This document shows, piece after piece, positions 32,584 to 42,749 of a stretch of 64,000 nucleotides of DNA. The notes under the pieces are model-generated. The model made no database searches. It was given only the letters and a program-made list of their open reading frames with translations, and was not told the DNA's origin. Positions within the stretch are counted from its first letter, which is position 1, and the number at the start of each line of letters is the position of its first letter. Location: positions 372,001 to 436,000 of the forward strand of contig JAPWGK010000030.1 of NCBI GenBank assembly GCA_029641185.1. The letters are read 5' to 3'. Both the position numbers and the translations under genes were made by a program. The stretch comes from Pseudofabraea citricarpa (lineage: Eukaryota > Ascomycota > Leotiomycetes > Helotiales > Dermateaceae).

Positions 32584-33900
32584 TCATAACTCAATCGCCG
32601 TCTCGATCTTCCCCACACACTCTCCGAAGCCTACCCTGCCGGCCTCCTCAGAGACGCAGACGCCACGGATCGTCACCTCGTCGCCGTCCTTCAGGAACTT
32701 CCTCACGTCCATGCCCGCGAGCATGATCTCCTTCTTCCCACCCTGGCACATCTCCAACAGACTCCCCAGCTGCTTGTCATCCTTGCCACTGATGGTCCCG
32801 CTGCCGAGCAGATCACCCGTCTGCATCGGACACCCTCCCGACGAGTGGTGCGCGATCATCTGCGGGAAGCTCCACAGGAGGTTCTTCGCCGACACCTGCG
32901 AGATGGTCGTCGTCGCACCATCGGGCGTCGTCAGATCCACCTCGAGATTGATGTCATAGAAGTTATCCGGGCGAGACTCCTTCAGGTACGATTGGACATC
33001 GGTCGAGTTCGGGAGGCCTGCCGTGCGGAAGGGCTCGAGTGCATCAGCCAGAACGACCCAGGGGCTGATAGTGGTAGCGAAGTTCTTCGCGTTGAAGGGG
33101 CCCAGGGGCACATATTCCCACGTCTGGATATCGCGGGCCGACCAGTCGTTCATGAGGACGTAGCCGAAGATGGCCTCTTCTGCTGGTCGACCGATGCGGA
33201 TCGGCTCACCCAGGGCGTTGCCCGTGCAGAGGAAGCAGCCGAGTTCCAACTCGATGTCCAGCCTCCTGCAGGGCCCGAACGTTGGCACCTTCGGATCGGC
33301 CGTGGGATCCAACAGCACCTGGCCGTTGGGTCGTCGGACGGGCGTCCCGGATACGACGACTGACGATGCGCGCCCGTGGTAGCCCACAGGCAGATGTGTG
33401 TAGTTGGGTTGCAGAGCATTTGCTGGCCCCCGGAACATGGTCCCCACGTTGAACGCGTGGTTCACCCCCGCGAAGAAGTCCGTGTAGTCGCCTATGCGCA
33501 TCGGCAGGTGTGTCTTGAACTCATGCTTGGGGATCAGAACGCTCTCCCGCAGCGCCTTGTTGTCGCGCAGCAGATCGCCATGCTTCGTCTCCTCCGACAG
33601 GATCTCTTGTAGGTATGCCCGCACGGCGCGGTGGGTTGGTCGGCCCAATGCTGCGAAGTCGTTGAGTGTAGGCTGCGAGAATGCCGCAAACAGGGCTTTC
33701 GTATCATCGAATGAAGACGACTCTAGTTTCGCAAAGCCATTGCCGCTCGAGAAGGCCTTCAGATCTAAGGCGTGCTCGCCAATAGCTACGGCTGGTCGTC
33801 GCTCTGCAGAGGATTTGCTGTGGATGATTCCAAATGGGAGGTTGGAGAGCGAGAAATCACTGTCGGCGGGGATAGGCAGCCATGACTTCAGAGGTGCCAT
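32584..33900 (-). CDS. fahA: Fumarylacetoacetase
   Basis: A single exon of 438 residues from the Met that starts Ala-Pro-Leu-Lys-Ser-Trp-Leu-Pro, the usual family N-terminus. It hydrolyses fumarylacetoacetate to fumarate and acetoacetate, the last step of tyrosine/homogentisate breakdown in the cytosol. Visible family blocks are Asp-Tyr-Thr-Asp-Phe-Phe with the following His-Ala segment, the Val-Gly-Tyr-His-Gly-Arg-Ala-Ser-Ser loop, the metal-binding Glu-Leu-Glu pair, and Asn-Asp-Trp-Ser-Ala-Arg-Asp followed by Trp-Glu-Tyr-Val-Pro-Leu-Gly-Pro-Phe. The frame is open for 56 further codons upstream, including a Met at 34020 and a Thr repeat, which could extend the protein. The gene is divergent from a CYP504-like P450 whose product would feed the same pathway. 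Confidence 0.95.
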   Translation of the reverse strand: MAPLKSWLPIPADSDFSLSNLPFGIIHSKSSAERRPAVAIGEHALDLKAFSSGNGFAKLESSSFDDTKALFAAFSQPTLNDFAALGRPTHRAVRAYLQEILSEETKHGDLLRDNKALRESVLIPKHEFKTHLPMRIGDYTDFFAGVNHAFNVGTMFRGPANALQPNYTHLPVGYHGRASSVVVSGTPVRRPNGQVLLDPTADPKVPTFGPCRRLDIELELGCFLCTGNALGEPIRIGRPAEEAIFGYVLMNDWSARDIQTWEYVPLGPFNAKNFATTISPWVVLADALEPFRTAGLPNSTDVQSYLKESRPDNFYDINLEVDLTTPDGATTTISQVSAKNLLWSFPQMIAHHSSGGCPMQTGDLLGSGTISGKDDKQLGSLLEMCQGGKKEIMLAGMDVRKFLKDGDEVTIRGVCVSEEAGRVGFGECVGKIETAIEL

Positions 33901-34958
33901 GATTCGTTGTGCTGCTGATGTTGTTGTTGTCGTCGTCGTCGTCGTCGAGTAGAAGCAGATGGTAGGTTTCTTCTTCTTGTTGTTGATTGCCAGGCAGTGT
34001 CGAATGCTTAGGCGTATCATGGATTGGGCTCTGTCTGGTGGCTGGTCCCTTTTCCAGCTATGTATCAAAGATCCAACAACATAAGACGCATCTGCCGAGT
34101 TGAGCTGTATGGGCAGAAAGTCTTTCCATCCTTTCGGAACGATGCTCGACGGTTCTAGAGCGGGGCAGTAGCGGGGTTGTCAGTTAAACGACCGAAGATG
34201 ACGGAACTCGTCCCCATAGCACCACTCCCCGTTTCTCTCGCAACACTCTCCTGCCGCCAATTGCCCTGGCCTTTGATCAGTTGCCGAGGCCAGAAGCGGT
34301 GAGTTTGGACAATTATTGTGTACTCTCGGGATTGTTGAAACTCTCTTGCAAATGAGCAATTCTCCCTCTCTTTCTCAGCGGAACACATTCCGTTGCTCAA
34401 GACTATCCGCACTAGCCTGCCCCACCAGAGCTTTCATTGTGTGCTGCGAAGGCTAAAAGACTCATGTTGCGAGCTGCTCGTACGTAAACCTGAATCGGGT
34501 CTCCGTATCGCTCTTAAACGAGAAGAGACGAGACAAGTATCAAGTATCGAGGTATCGGCTTCAGTCCGCTATGGGTCCAGAGCAGATGAATCCCCAAGAA
34601 TCCGCGGAATTGCTGCGAGCACTGCATGATCGAGGCAACGCTAGATTCTGGGGAAAGAACGAACAGGCTTTCCCCACAACTGTGCCCAATGATGGTGTTG
34701 CTGATGACGCTGGCACTAGAACTGAGTTAAGTCAGACTCCCGCACTCCCGCAGAAATCTTGCGAGACGCGTGAGAGAGCAATAATAGTGGGATGCGTCTG
34801 CTGGGGAGAACCTGCCGGTCGACGATGAGGACAAGCTACGTTGCAACTCGAGCGGTTATATAAACCAACCCAGCATTAGCGACTATCTTCGCCCGTGGAA
34901 GTATTCAAGCTTCACTTTTTGGTATATCTTTTTGCTTGTGTCTTTTCGTTATCATATC
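33901..34958. other. Divergent promoter of fumarylacetoacetase and CYP504-like genes
   Basis: About 1.06 kb between the two start codons. Near 33920-33947 a GTT/GTC trinucleotide repeat lies in the leader or N-terminal extension of fumarylacetoacetase. At 34736-34752 the nonamer ACTCCCGCA occurs twice, overlapping by one base. No separate gene is supported. Confidence 0.55.
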
Positions 34959-36625
34959 ATGTCTTACCAAACTTTTGGCATTGCGATTCTCGCGCTTCTT
35001 GCTTTCTTGGTCAAGTATCTCAATCGGACAGATACACCCAAGATCAACAACCTACCGGAAATCCCAGGTGTCCCGCTCTTTGGCAATCTACTGCAATTTG
35101 GGACCCAGCATGCGAAGGTTGCTGGGGGACTAGCAAAGAAATATGGCCCAGTCTTTCAAGTGAGACTTGGGAACCGGGTACGAGAACACAAGCGGCATTG
35201 TAGCAGGAAAACACAATCGCTGACGTTCAATAGAGGATTGTGTTTGCCAACACATTCGAATCAGTGAGGAATCTCTGGATCCAGAACCAATCGGCTTTGA
35301 TTTCACGTCCTACTCTACATACCTTTCACACTGTAGTGTCGAGCTCGCAAGGGTTTACGATCGGCACGTCGCCATGGGATGAGTCGTGTAAGCAGCGCAG
35401 GAAAGCGGCAGCCACAGCTCTCAACCGACCAGCTGTACAATCATACATGCCCATCATCGATCTCGAGTCCAACGTGTCCATCAAAGAGCTGCTCGAAGAC
35501 AGCGCTGACGGCAAGAAAGATATCGATCCCATCGCCTACTTTCAACGCTTCGCCCTCAACACGTCGCTCACGCTCAACTATGGCACACGCATCAATGGCA
35601 AGGTCGACGACACACTGCTCAAGGAGATCTGTGATGTCGAGCGCGCAGTCAGCAATTTCCGCTCCACGAGCAACAATTGGCAGGATTATATCCCGCTGAT
35701 GCGCATCTTTCCCAAAGCTAATACTGAAGCGATCGAGTACTGAGCGAGGAGAGATAAGTATATGACGCTGCTGTTGAATAAATTGAAGAAGCAGATTGCC
35801 GAGGGAACGGATAAGCCATGTATTACTGGGAATATCTTGAAGGATCCTGAGGCGAAGTTGAATGAGAGTCAGTCTTCTTTCTTTCTCCTGTTGAGAATAT
35901 AACCTGAATACTGACTTTTCTCTTTAGACGAGATTAAATCTATCTGCTTAACCATGGTTTCAGCAGGTCTAGATACCGTCCCAGGAAATCTCATCATGGG
36001 AATAGCCTACCTCTCCTCGGCACACGGGCAAGAGATCCAAGCACGCGCCTACTCGGAGATCATGAAAGTGTATCCGGCAGGGGACGCATGGTCGCGGTGT
36101 CTAGTAGAAGAGAAAGTGCCGTACGTGACAGCCTTCGTACGAGAAGTCCTGCGCTTCTTCGTCGTGATCCCCATCTGCCTGCCCCGCACGAGCATAAAAG
36201 ACATCCACTACGACGACAGCGTGATCCCCGCGGGCACGACGTTCTACATGAACGCATGGGCTGCTCACTACGACGACACGCATTTCAAATCGCCCTACGA
36301 CTTCTCCGTCGAGCGCTACCTCGAGAACCCCGAGGGTTCCGGCACCCCCCACTATGCCTATGGTGCTGGCAGTCGCATGTGCGCCGGCTCCCATCTTGCC
36401 AATCGCGAACTGTACACGGCCTTCATCAGGATCTTTATGGCCTTCTATATTGACCCGCCGAAAGATCCGAGAGATCAACCTATCTTGGACGCGTTAGGTT
36501 GCAATGCCATCCCGACGGGTCTGACAACTGATCCGAAGCCCTTCAAGTGCGGCTTTAGAGTGAGAGATCGGGAGAAGTTGGATAGTTGGATGAAGGAGAG
36601 CGAGGAGAGGACGAGGGATATTTGA
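34959..36625 (+). pseudogene. CYP504-like cytochrome P450 interrupted by one in-frame stop
   Basis: Three exons (34959-35177, 35234-35867, 35928-36625) form one frame of 516 codons plus stop, except for TGA at codon 243 (35741-35743). All else is intact: an N-terminal membrane anchor, a Pro-rich hinge, Ala-Gly-Leu-Asp-Thr in the I-helix (297-301), Glu357-x-x-Arg360, and the heme loop ending Arg-Met-Cys436-Ala-Gly with Tyr in the usual Phe position. The sequence style matches CYP504 enzymes that hydroxylate phenylacetate or 3-hydroxyphenylacetate toward homogentisate. Its divergent partner is fumarylacetoacetase. The stop is followed by Ala-Arg-Arg-Asp in the same frame, so a CGA-to-TGA change is likely. 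No usable intron removes it. It may be a recent pseudogene, a strain polymorphism or a sequencing error. A 242-residue product would lack the heme site. Confidence 0.88.
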
Positions 36626-38484
36626 ATATATATGTATATGTGGATGACATGACATGATATGAGATGTGATGATTGATGGTGGTTGTGCATTTGATTTGAT
36701 TTGTATATGTACATATAAATGACCGAAAGAAAAGAAAGAAAGAAAAAAAAGACATTTAAAAACAACCTGGAAGCGATGCTATATCGGGTATGTCAAATAC
36801 TTACCAAGCAAGCACCTGTATATACCAGTTTTAGTACGGCAGATGGATCTCTCGCTCGAGAATCGCCAATCCAGACTAAGGCGAAGCTGTTGAGTTGCTT
36901 GACATCGATAGGGAGACGTCGCTCGCTTATGACTTTTCTCTCTCCTATACGTCTCTTCCGTCGGGACTGGTTTTTTCCCCCTCTGTTGGTTCTTTCTTTC
37001 TTTCTTATTTTTGTCGCAGGGAGATCGCGAGATATATAGAGAGGCTGCCGAAGAAGAAGAAGAAGAAGACTTACTCTCGAGCGAATGCCGATATTATATC
37101 GAAATCCAAGTTTTTCTCGCTTGATCAATTGTCCAATATGCAGAAAGTGAGAGCTTGCCAAAAAACGGTCAAGGCGTGCAGCTCTTATATTCCCGGATCA
37201 AATCCACCTACCTACCTACTTTTCTGATCTCATATGTGTAACAACCAACATCCCATTTCCTTCTAACCGACATGTAACGATCTCCTTGTGGGGACGATGC
37301 GCGGGGTAGGTAGGGTAGGTATCCATCGAGACGAGTGCCTAGGTCCCGGCTATTTGAAGTTCATTGCGAAGGACTGAAAGCAATAAATGTATGTAGGCAC
37401 GTCAGTCATACGAGGCTATACGTATTCTTCGCCGGGCTTCACGAGAGTGGTTGCCTGCTCGGATTTGGGAGGGATTGATACGTTTACTGATGACTTACTG
37501 CCCACATCGGTAACCGATGCGGATAGCTCGACATGGACGAACAATCATCGACGATATTCCTGCGATAACCTACCCACGGTAAGCTTCATCAACCGTGCCA
37601 CTCATCATCATGCCGCTGACAATCTCCGCGCTTTAGCAATTGGGGTTCATGCATGTTTAGGGGGGTGTTGGGTGGGATCGTTAAGCTTACTTGCTCGGAC
37701 GCTTATTTCAGCGTCTTTGGTAGATATTCCTCCTCGCTCTCTGGTGAAAGGAAATCGAGGTGGATTGCAATAATCCTGTTGTGACATTTTTAATTTGGCT
37801 CACTTGAAATCCTTGTCATCTTGTAATGGGAAATATGGTAGATGGATGTTCTCTCCCGTCAATGTGCCAAGTTTCTGTAGATATAAGATAGAATCCGAGA
37901 GAGCATTGGTGTAGAAGTAACGCAGATGTTGATTTTGGTAGAGCCGTGCTGGGTACGTACGCCATTGCAATGATAATATGCACCACAATCTTGATTCCGC
38001 TGATCATTGATCATAGCTGCAATTTCTTTGGTGCCGCAGTTTTCTATGTCGAGATTCCAACGTTAACTTAACGTGATTCCTTGATGTCCTCATTACAGAT
38101 ATGAGTCGCTTCCTCCCAATGCCTTCTCTGGGTATCAACTTGAGGAGATTATAGCACGAGAAGCATAGAAGGACTTGTACAGATGGAAATATGGGAAAGC
38201 TAAAATCACTCAACTAAATGTCAAGCCGTAGCCAACCACTCGCCAAATTCTGAAAAGAGCCATAATATATCTCCCGTAGTAAATATTGAATCAACTCGAA
38301 AGGAAAAAAACTCATTGTTTCGTACAATAGGCTCCAAATGAAATCAGCTTATTCAGATCCAAGCCTAAGACCTGATATTGTTCGCCACCACAGAAACTGG
38401 AGGGGATATTATGAGCCGACGCCTCCTATAATACAATCTATGCCTTTATCTATACAATATTCTTTTTTGCCCTTTAGCTACAAC
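36626..38484. other. Intergenic between convergent genes
   Basis: 1.86 kb without a supported gene. It contains A-rich GAAA and GAA tracts near 36725-36755 and 37050-37070. The 128-codon frame at 37387-37773 has no domain character and is not called. Confidence 0.5.
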
Positions 38485-39436
38485 CTATGCACCAAACTTG
38501 GATTCCTTATATGGGTATCTAATCTCGTCGTCCTTTCTGACCCAGAGCTGTTTCTTCTTCTTGGTGAGAACGTGTTCACCCCAGACCTGCTTGGCATGTG
38601 TCTTTATGAATGTCCGAATGAATCTAGGATCCCACAACTCGCTAGCAATGCCCAAATCTTTGCAGCACCGCATCAGTGCGTTCGATTTGCAGCCTTCGGT
38701 GGCAGTTGGTATGCCTTCGGGAGAGAAATAATCTTGTTCGCCACGCGCCACGGATACTAATCTGCAATTTGTCAGTATGTTGCCTGCACCTGAAATGAAG
38801 TCCTACGAACCTTCCATGGGCCACAAGAGCATACTCTCTCGTAACGCTCTTGCCAGTAACAATCGTCTCTCCTCTCGGGGCCAATCCCCATCCACCGGGT
38901 CCAAAGGCCTTGTTCAGTATCCTCCGGTACTTGATTTCTGGCAGGTATACGATTCCATCGGGCTTGACCTCCACATCATCTGCTGCTATCGGTGCTAACA
39001 GCACATCGGCCGCTTCTTTTGAGAAGGGCTCCGATGATAATCCATGAAACGATCGTGTCCAGTCCACTTGTCGGGTTCCTTCATCGAGAATCAAAGGCCC
39101 GTCAGCCAACCCTTTTGTCATATCCTTGATAGGCGACTCCGAGTCGATCGCAGGACTTGCAGTTGTGCTTGATGCTGTGCTTGCTACTGTGCTTGAATTA
39201 ACGGGTGCTGGCTTTACTGGTGCTGGCTTTACCGCTGCCTTAGCCACTGGGGCAGGTCTGCGCACATAGGTCGAAGCCGGCTTCGTTGCTGCACATCGAT
39301 GGCTGGTTGAGAAAGATCTTGAGGACCACGAGGCTGCGTGGCCATATCCGCCTGCAAGCCGCAGAGCGCATGACTGCAGTGACTTCGAAACGTCTGCGAC
39401 ACAGGTTCGTGCAGCTCTGGGTAATGTTGACGCCAT
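38485..39436 (-). CDS. MGM101: Mitochondrial genome maintenance protein MGM101
   Basis: Two exons (38811-39436, 38485-38761) give 300 residues. It is a mitochondrial DNA-binding protein with a Rad52-like single-strand annealing core, needed for recombination and repair of mtDNA. Residues 1-50 are basic and Ser/Ala-rich, as in a mitochondrial presequence, followed by a Pro/Ala/Thr-rich linker. The conserved core begins near residue 125 with [13 protein letters not shown] and runs to the end, including Arg-Gly-Glu-Gln-Asp-Tyr-Phe and the [14 protein letters not shown] segment. The 49-base intron uses GTTCGT as donor. Frame and protein match support it. It precedes a COA4-type gene on the same strand by 270 bases. 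Confidence 0.95.
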
Positions 39437-39707
39437 TGTACTTGTGTTGAAGATGTGGTGGTGGTGTGTGGACGCGACATTTTTTCGAAGTCGCGTGTCG
39501 GGCTGATGTCCACGATAAAGGATAAAAGCCATTAAACGTGACGACACCAAAGTTGGAATTTAATTGCTGTTTTCACTGGGGTTACTATGATGATAGACAA
39601 AAGCAGATGAGAGGAGAACTTCTTTTTATTATTTTACATATATTTACAACGACAGAGATTAAGATTGGCGCTTTGATGCGAAGCTTGGTTTTCTACTCGC
39701 CACCATA

Positions 39708-40152
39708 TCAAGCATCCTTCATCGAAGTCCTCTTGTCATTTTGCTGCCTCTTCCAGCATTGCCTAAAGCTCTCAAGCTATGATAGGAGCACGATTGAATC
39801 AGCTTCTGTCTTGCACATTTATCATACTCACGTGATATGAGACCAGAAAGATCGCTAACGGCAAGAAAGGCTTGACTCTTACCTCGTCCTTACAAACCCT
39901 CCAATCTTTCTTTTCGTAGAAGCAATCATTCATCTTTGTGTTCTCCGCTACAGCTCGCGTGAGACTTGGGCCTATCTCTAAGAATTGGTTCTCGACTTAC
40001 CGGCGCAGCCTGTGCTGAAGATCCGCTTGTCCCTGCAAGTATAGCGTGAGTGTTGGGCGGGATTGTTGGGACCAAGGAGCTTACCAGTCATCTGGCTCGT
40101 CATCGTCTTGAACAGCCGCTGCTGCCTTTGCATCTGTTTCCGACTTTGACAT
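39708..40152 (-). CDS. COA4: Twin-CX9C protein, cytochrome c oxidase assembly factor 4-like
   Basis: Four small exons (40085-40152, 40001-40032, 39883-39947, 39708-39776) code for only 77 residues. None shows up as a long ORF. Splicing restores Asp-Asp-Trp-Asp-Lys-Arg-Ile-Phe followed by cysteines at 32, 42, 52 and 62, that is two exact C-x9-C units. Trp-Asp-Lys-Arg just before the first pair and Phe-Arg-Gln-Cys-Trp-Lys after the last Cys are typical of COA4/CHCHD8. Such proteins are imported into the mitochondrial intermembrane space by the Mia40 disulfide relay and help assemble complex IV. Introns are 52, 53 and 106 bases with good donors. The gene is head to head with biotin ligase, only 81 bases apart. 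Confidence 0.88.
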
Positions 40153-40233
40153 TTCGTCTGATATTGTAGATTGGTGTTTGAGGAACGACCCGAAAGATTC
40201 TCTTAGAGCCTCGGTTGAGGGCGGTGTCTAGAT
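40153..40233. promoter_or_regulatory. 81-base bidirectional promoter of COA4 and BPL1
   Basis: The ATGs of COA4 (minus) and biotin ligase (plus) face away from each other with just 81 bases between. Both leaders and core promoters must fit here or overlap the neighbouring gene. No TATA box is obvious. Confidence 0.6.
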
Positions 40234-42478
40234 ATGGCGTCCAAGAAGATGAATGTTTTGGTCTACTCAGGTAAGCTATCCGCCTGGTGAATAATCGCAC
40301 GACTAAACATAAAATCAGGAAATGGAAGTACAGTAGAGTCTGTTCGTCATTGCTTATATACTTTGAGACGACTTTTGTCCCCAAACTACGCTGTAATCCC
40401 CATCACGGATTCTGTAATTCTGAAGGAGCCATGGCAAGCGACTTGTGCACTGCTTGTATTTCCAGGAGGTGCAGATCTTGGTTATGCCCGATCACTTAAT
40501 GGTGAAGGAAATCGGCTCATTTCTCTCTTTGTTAGAAGAGGAGGGGCTTATTTGGGATTTTGTGCTGGTGGCTATTACGGCAGCGCAAGATGTGAATTTG
40601 AAGTTGGCAACAAACCTCTGGAAGTTGTTGGATCTCGTGAACTCGCATTTTACCCGGGTACCTGTCGAGGTCTTGCTTTCAAGGGCTTTGTTTACCATAG
40701 TGAGGCTGGTGCAAAAGCTGTCAATCTCGATGTGGACAAGGAATCTTTCAAAACTGGGGTTCTTCCCCAGACCTTTCGTTCATACTACAACGGTGGTGGT
40801 GTTTTCGTTGATGCCGGAAAGTTTGCCAACAGGGGCGTAGAGATTCTTGCTACATTTGCGGATGAAATCGCTGTTGGGGGCGGAGAAGGACCAGCCGCTG
40901 TTGTATATTGTAAAGTCGGCGAAGGCGGAGCAATACTGACAGGACCACATCCAGAGTGAGTTACATGGATTCTCAAGGATTCAGCAGCTAACAGCTGCAT
41001 ATAGATTTGCTGCTGTGAATCTCAGTCCCAGTTCAAACGGACCCGAATATGCAAAGCTTGTAAAGGCACTAGCTGAGGATGATGAAGCTAGAAGCAATTT
41101 TTTGAGGGCATGCTTGGTCAAGTTGGGACTCAATGTCAGCGAAGAAGCAACTTCGGTACCTTCCCTTTCTCGCATGCATCTTTCAAGCTTGAAATCTAGC
41201 GATGTTTCAGAACTGTTGGACTCGTGGAATGATATAATCACGAGGGAAAATGGCGAGGAGTATATCAAAGGAGAAAATGACATCTTTCACATCGAAAAAG
41301 AGAGCACAAGGTGGTCTCTGAACTCCTTGGTGAAGTCACTTCCAATTCTTGGTGCTTCTGCAGATAAAGAACAAGAACCGGCTGACCAAGTGGATGGTTC
41401 GGATGATAGAATCCTCGATTATAATGCTATTACCAAGCGTTTAATCCCGCATGAGATCAAATGGCCCGAAACAAAAGAAACGCCCTATTTTAATCATCAT
41501 TCTTTCTACGCAAACCTCCGTCTCTATCAGCAGGAGCCCGACAGCGAGGCAGAAGAATTTGGCAAACGTCTTATTTACGGAGAAGTCGTTACAAGCACCA
41601 ACACCCTCTTAGAGAAGTACATACTGCATTCCATATTTGGTACGCGCACAACTGATTATTTATTGCAGGAATCAAAAACTGCTTTCACTTCTACCCACTG
41701 GGTTTACGATGACAGCCACCACGCAAGTTGCTGGGAGAGGTCGTGGCTCTAATGTCTGGGTCTCACCAGCCGGTTGTCTTATATGGTCTACATGTATCAA
41801 TCACTCTATGGCACTGGGAAATACAGCACCCGTTGTTTTTGTCCAGTATCTTACTGCAATTGCTATAGTGGAAGCCATCAAGACCTATGACAAAGGATAT
41901 GGTGATGTACCAGTCAAGTTGAAGTGGCCAAATGATATTTGTAAGGACTCATTCATCACCTGTAATTCACAGTTTTAACACCTTCTTCAGATGCTGCGGA
42001 TCCGACGAGGCCCGGCGAAAAATCGTATGTGAAAATTGGTGGTATTCTCGTCAATTCTTCATACTCTTCAGGTGCATACAACCTGGTAGTTGGTGTTGGA
42101 CTCAATACCACTAATGCTGCACCGACCACTTCTCTGAATGCTTTATTACCACCTCATCTCCAACCTTTCACATTAGAAAAGTTGCTCGCTCGTATCCTGA
42201 CAAAGTTCGAGGATATTTATACCCGATTCTGCCGGACTGGTTTTGATGAGAAGTTAGAACAGCTTTATTACAAACTTTGGCTTCATACGGATCAGATCGT
42301 CACTCTTGAGCAAGAAGGAGGTGTTAGGGCTCGAGTGAAGGGTATCACGAGAGAATGGGGTCTTTTAAGAGTAGAGGAGTTAGGCTGGGAAGATAGACCG
42401 ACGGGTAAGGTTTATGAGTTGATGAGTGATAGCAATAGCTTTGACTTTTTTAAGGGTTTGTTGAAGAGGAAGACGTAA
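40234..42478 (+). CDS. BPL1: Biotin-protein ligase
   Basis: Five exons (40234-40270, 40319-40955, 41005-41616, 41669-41940, 41991-42478) give 681 residues. It attaches biotin through biotinyl-AMP to acetyl-CoA carboxylase and pyruvate carboxylase. The N-terminal half is the eukaryote-type glutamine-amidotransferase-like domain (Phe-Pro-Gly-Gly-Ala-Asp, Tyr-Leu-Gly-Phe-Cys-Ala-Gly-Gly-Tyr-Tyr). The C-terminal half is the catalytic BPL/LplA domain with Gly-Arg-Gly-Arg-Gly-Ser-Asn-x-Trp near 449-457 and Lys-Trp-Pro-Asn-Asp near 513-517, then the BPL_C domain. Exon 1 encodes only 12 residues. All introns are 48-52 bases and all junctions keep frame and conserved motifs. It shares its promoter with COA4. 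Confidence 0.95.
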
Positions 42479-42749
42479 ATTTATGCAGGCTTTCCAACCT
42501 CAAACTTTTTACCTAAGGCACTGTGGATGAGTCTCCCGGCGCTTAAGTATGTCGCCTTGTTAAGCAAAACCCCTTGTTTCCAACATCATGCAACCTCGTT
42601 CAGCCCCAAAGCAAGTGGGTACATAAGGCTGCCACAATCCTTGTTACCAAATCCGGGCGCTAAGCCTCGAGCTGGTCTACCACAGAACAACTTCTGCTTC
42701 TCCCCATGCCTTCCTTTGTTTCTCTGCTGTGGCTATCATTTAATCAAAT

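Noticed and set aside
32845..33952. Plus-strand ORFs of 172 and 152 codons
   Set aside because: They are antisense shadows of the GC-rich fumarylacetoacetase coding sequence, which has full family conservation.
37387..37773. 128-codon plus-strand ORF
   Set aside because: No domain, no splice-supported extension and no hydrophobic or periodic pattern that would favour coding.
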